From contig JADJBE010000005.1 of NCBI GenBank assembly GCA_016703895.1, positions 124,001 through 188,000 of the forward strand: a stretch of 64,000 nucleotides of DNA, in the 5' to 3' direction. This stretch comes from Pseudomonadota bacterium. Lineage in GTDB: Bacteria > Pseudomonadota > Gammaproteobacteria > Steroidobacterales > Steroidobacteraceae. Below are positions 63,909 through 64,000 of this stretch, piece after piece. Within the stretch, counting starts at the first letter, position 1. Each line of letters starts with the position of its first letter. Position numbers and translations under genes: made by a program. Under the pieces are notes generated by a model. The model was not told the origin of the DNA and searched no databases. It saw only the letters and a list, made by a program, of their open reading frames with translations.

Positions 63909-64000
63909 TCATCTCACATCCGGTGCGCTCGACGGCGCAGCGAGCCGCTCCCGCGCTCGCCGCAGGCGCGACGCCTGGTCAGCTTGCGCGACCGCTTGCG
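63909..64000 (-). CDS. 3' end of an upstream tad-operon gene (partial)
   Basis: A reading frame stays open to the window edge and ends at TGA 63911-63909, 3 bp before tadA. The last 29 residues are an Arg/Ala-rich helix (QADQASRLRRARERLAA). It would be the preceding gene of the tad operon, but a second frame is also open here, so the call is tentative. Confidence 0.4.
   Translation of the reverse strand, partial: QAVAQADQASRLRRARERLAAPSSAPDVR

Noticed and set aside
1..64000. Recurrent GTTAGG/CCTAAC hexamer that looked like an uptake or methylation signal
   Set aside because: A rough count is close to what chance predicts at this base composition on both strands.
1..64000. tRNA, rRNA, CRISPR array, insertion sequence or prophage
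   Set aside because: None was recognised when reading both strands; no cloverleaf-like gene, spaced repeat array, transposase or integrase was found.

Overview
The window is chromosomal DNA of a GC-rich (about 60-63 %), Gram-negative, TonB-receptor-rich bacterium. The gene order phoPQ / purB / nudJ / mnmA resembles the same neighbourhood in enteric gammaproteobacteria. Together with a fused thrA and gammaproteobacterial CreD, TatD and NudL types, this points to a gammaproteobacterium, perhaps of the Steroidobacter/Nevskiales kind (inference only). No rRNA, tRNA, CRISPR array, transposase or phage gene was seen.

Layout. 0-26 kb is mostly housekeeping: class II DAHP synthase; a lysine 6-dehydrogenase-like + ALDH7 lysine-catabolic pair; a PepSY-phoP-phoQ operon; a glycine-zipper protein; a fumC-nudL-mazG operon; purB, an unknown gene, nudJ, mnmA, acnA, creD, a HAD hydrolase, a DUF1838 protein and a membrane-anchored Rossmann protein; then a tightly overlapping minus-strand operon (TPR-like protein, fadH-like, YgjP-like, tryptophan 2,3-dioxygenase), and tatD. 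26.7-29.3 kb is a TonB-dependent receptor. 29.4-36.2 kb is a minus-strand thrA-thrB-thrC operon that continues into a NERD-domain gene and an MmgE/PrpD gene. 36.3-59.8 kb looks like accessory catabolism: XdhC, an orphan large subunit of an isoquinoline-oxidoreductase-type molybdenum hydroxylase, a CaiB/BaiF CoA-transferase, mesaconyl-CoA-hydratase-like and methylsuccinyl-CoA-dehydrogenase-like enzymes, a methyltransferase, a second MmgE/PrpD protein, a PaaK-like ligase, an amidase, a PuuE-like deacetylase-fold hydrolase, an SDR, an enoyl-CoA hydratase, two tandem TonB receptors, a Rieske oxygenase and a MocA-like cytidylyltransferase. 59.8-64 kb is a tad pilus locus (tadE-like, tadC, tadB, FHA-tadA), cut by the window end.

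How it may work together. The 36-60 kb block has the parts expected for taking up and oxidising an N-containing ring or amide: outer-membrane uptake, molybdenum and Rieske hydroxylation, a cyclic-amide-hydrolase-like protein, an amidase, an acyl-CoA ligase and beta-oxidation-type enzymes. No single substrate can be named from sequence.

Quality warning. Eight coding regions are broken by a total of eleven single-base frameshifts, nearly all at or beside short homopolymers, so many are probably indel errors in the sequence. Two loci carry lesions that indels do not explain: the upstream tandem receptor has two in-frame stops, and thrC has its PLP lysine replaced by arginine.
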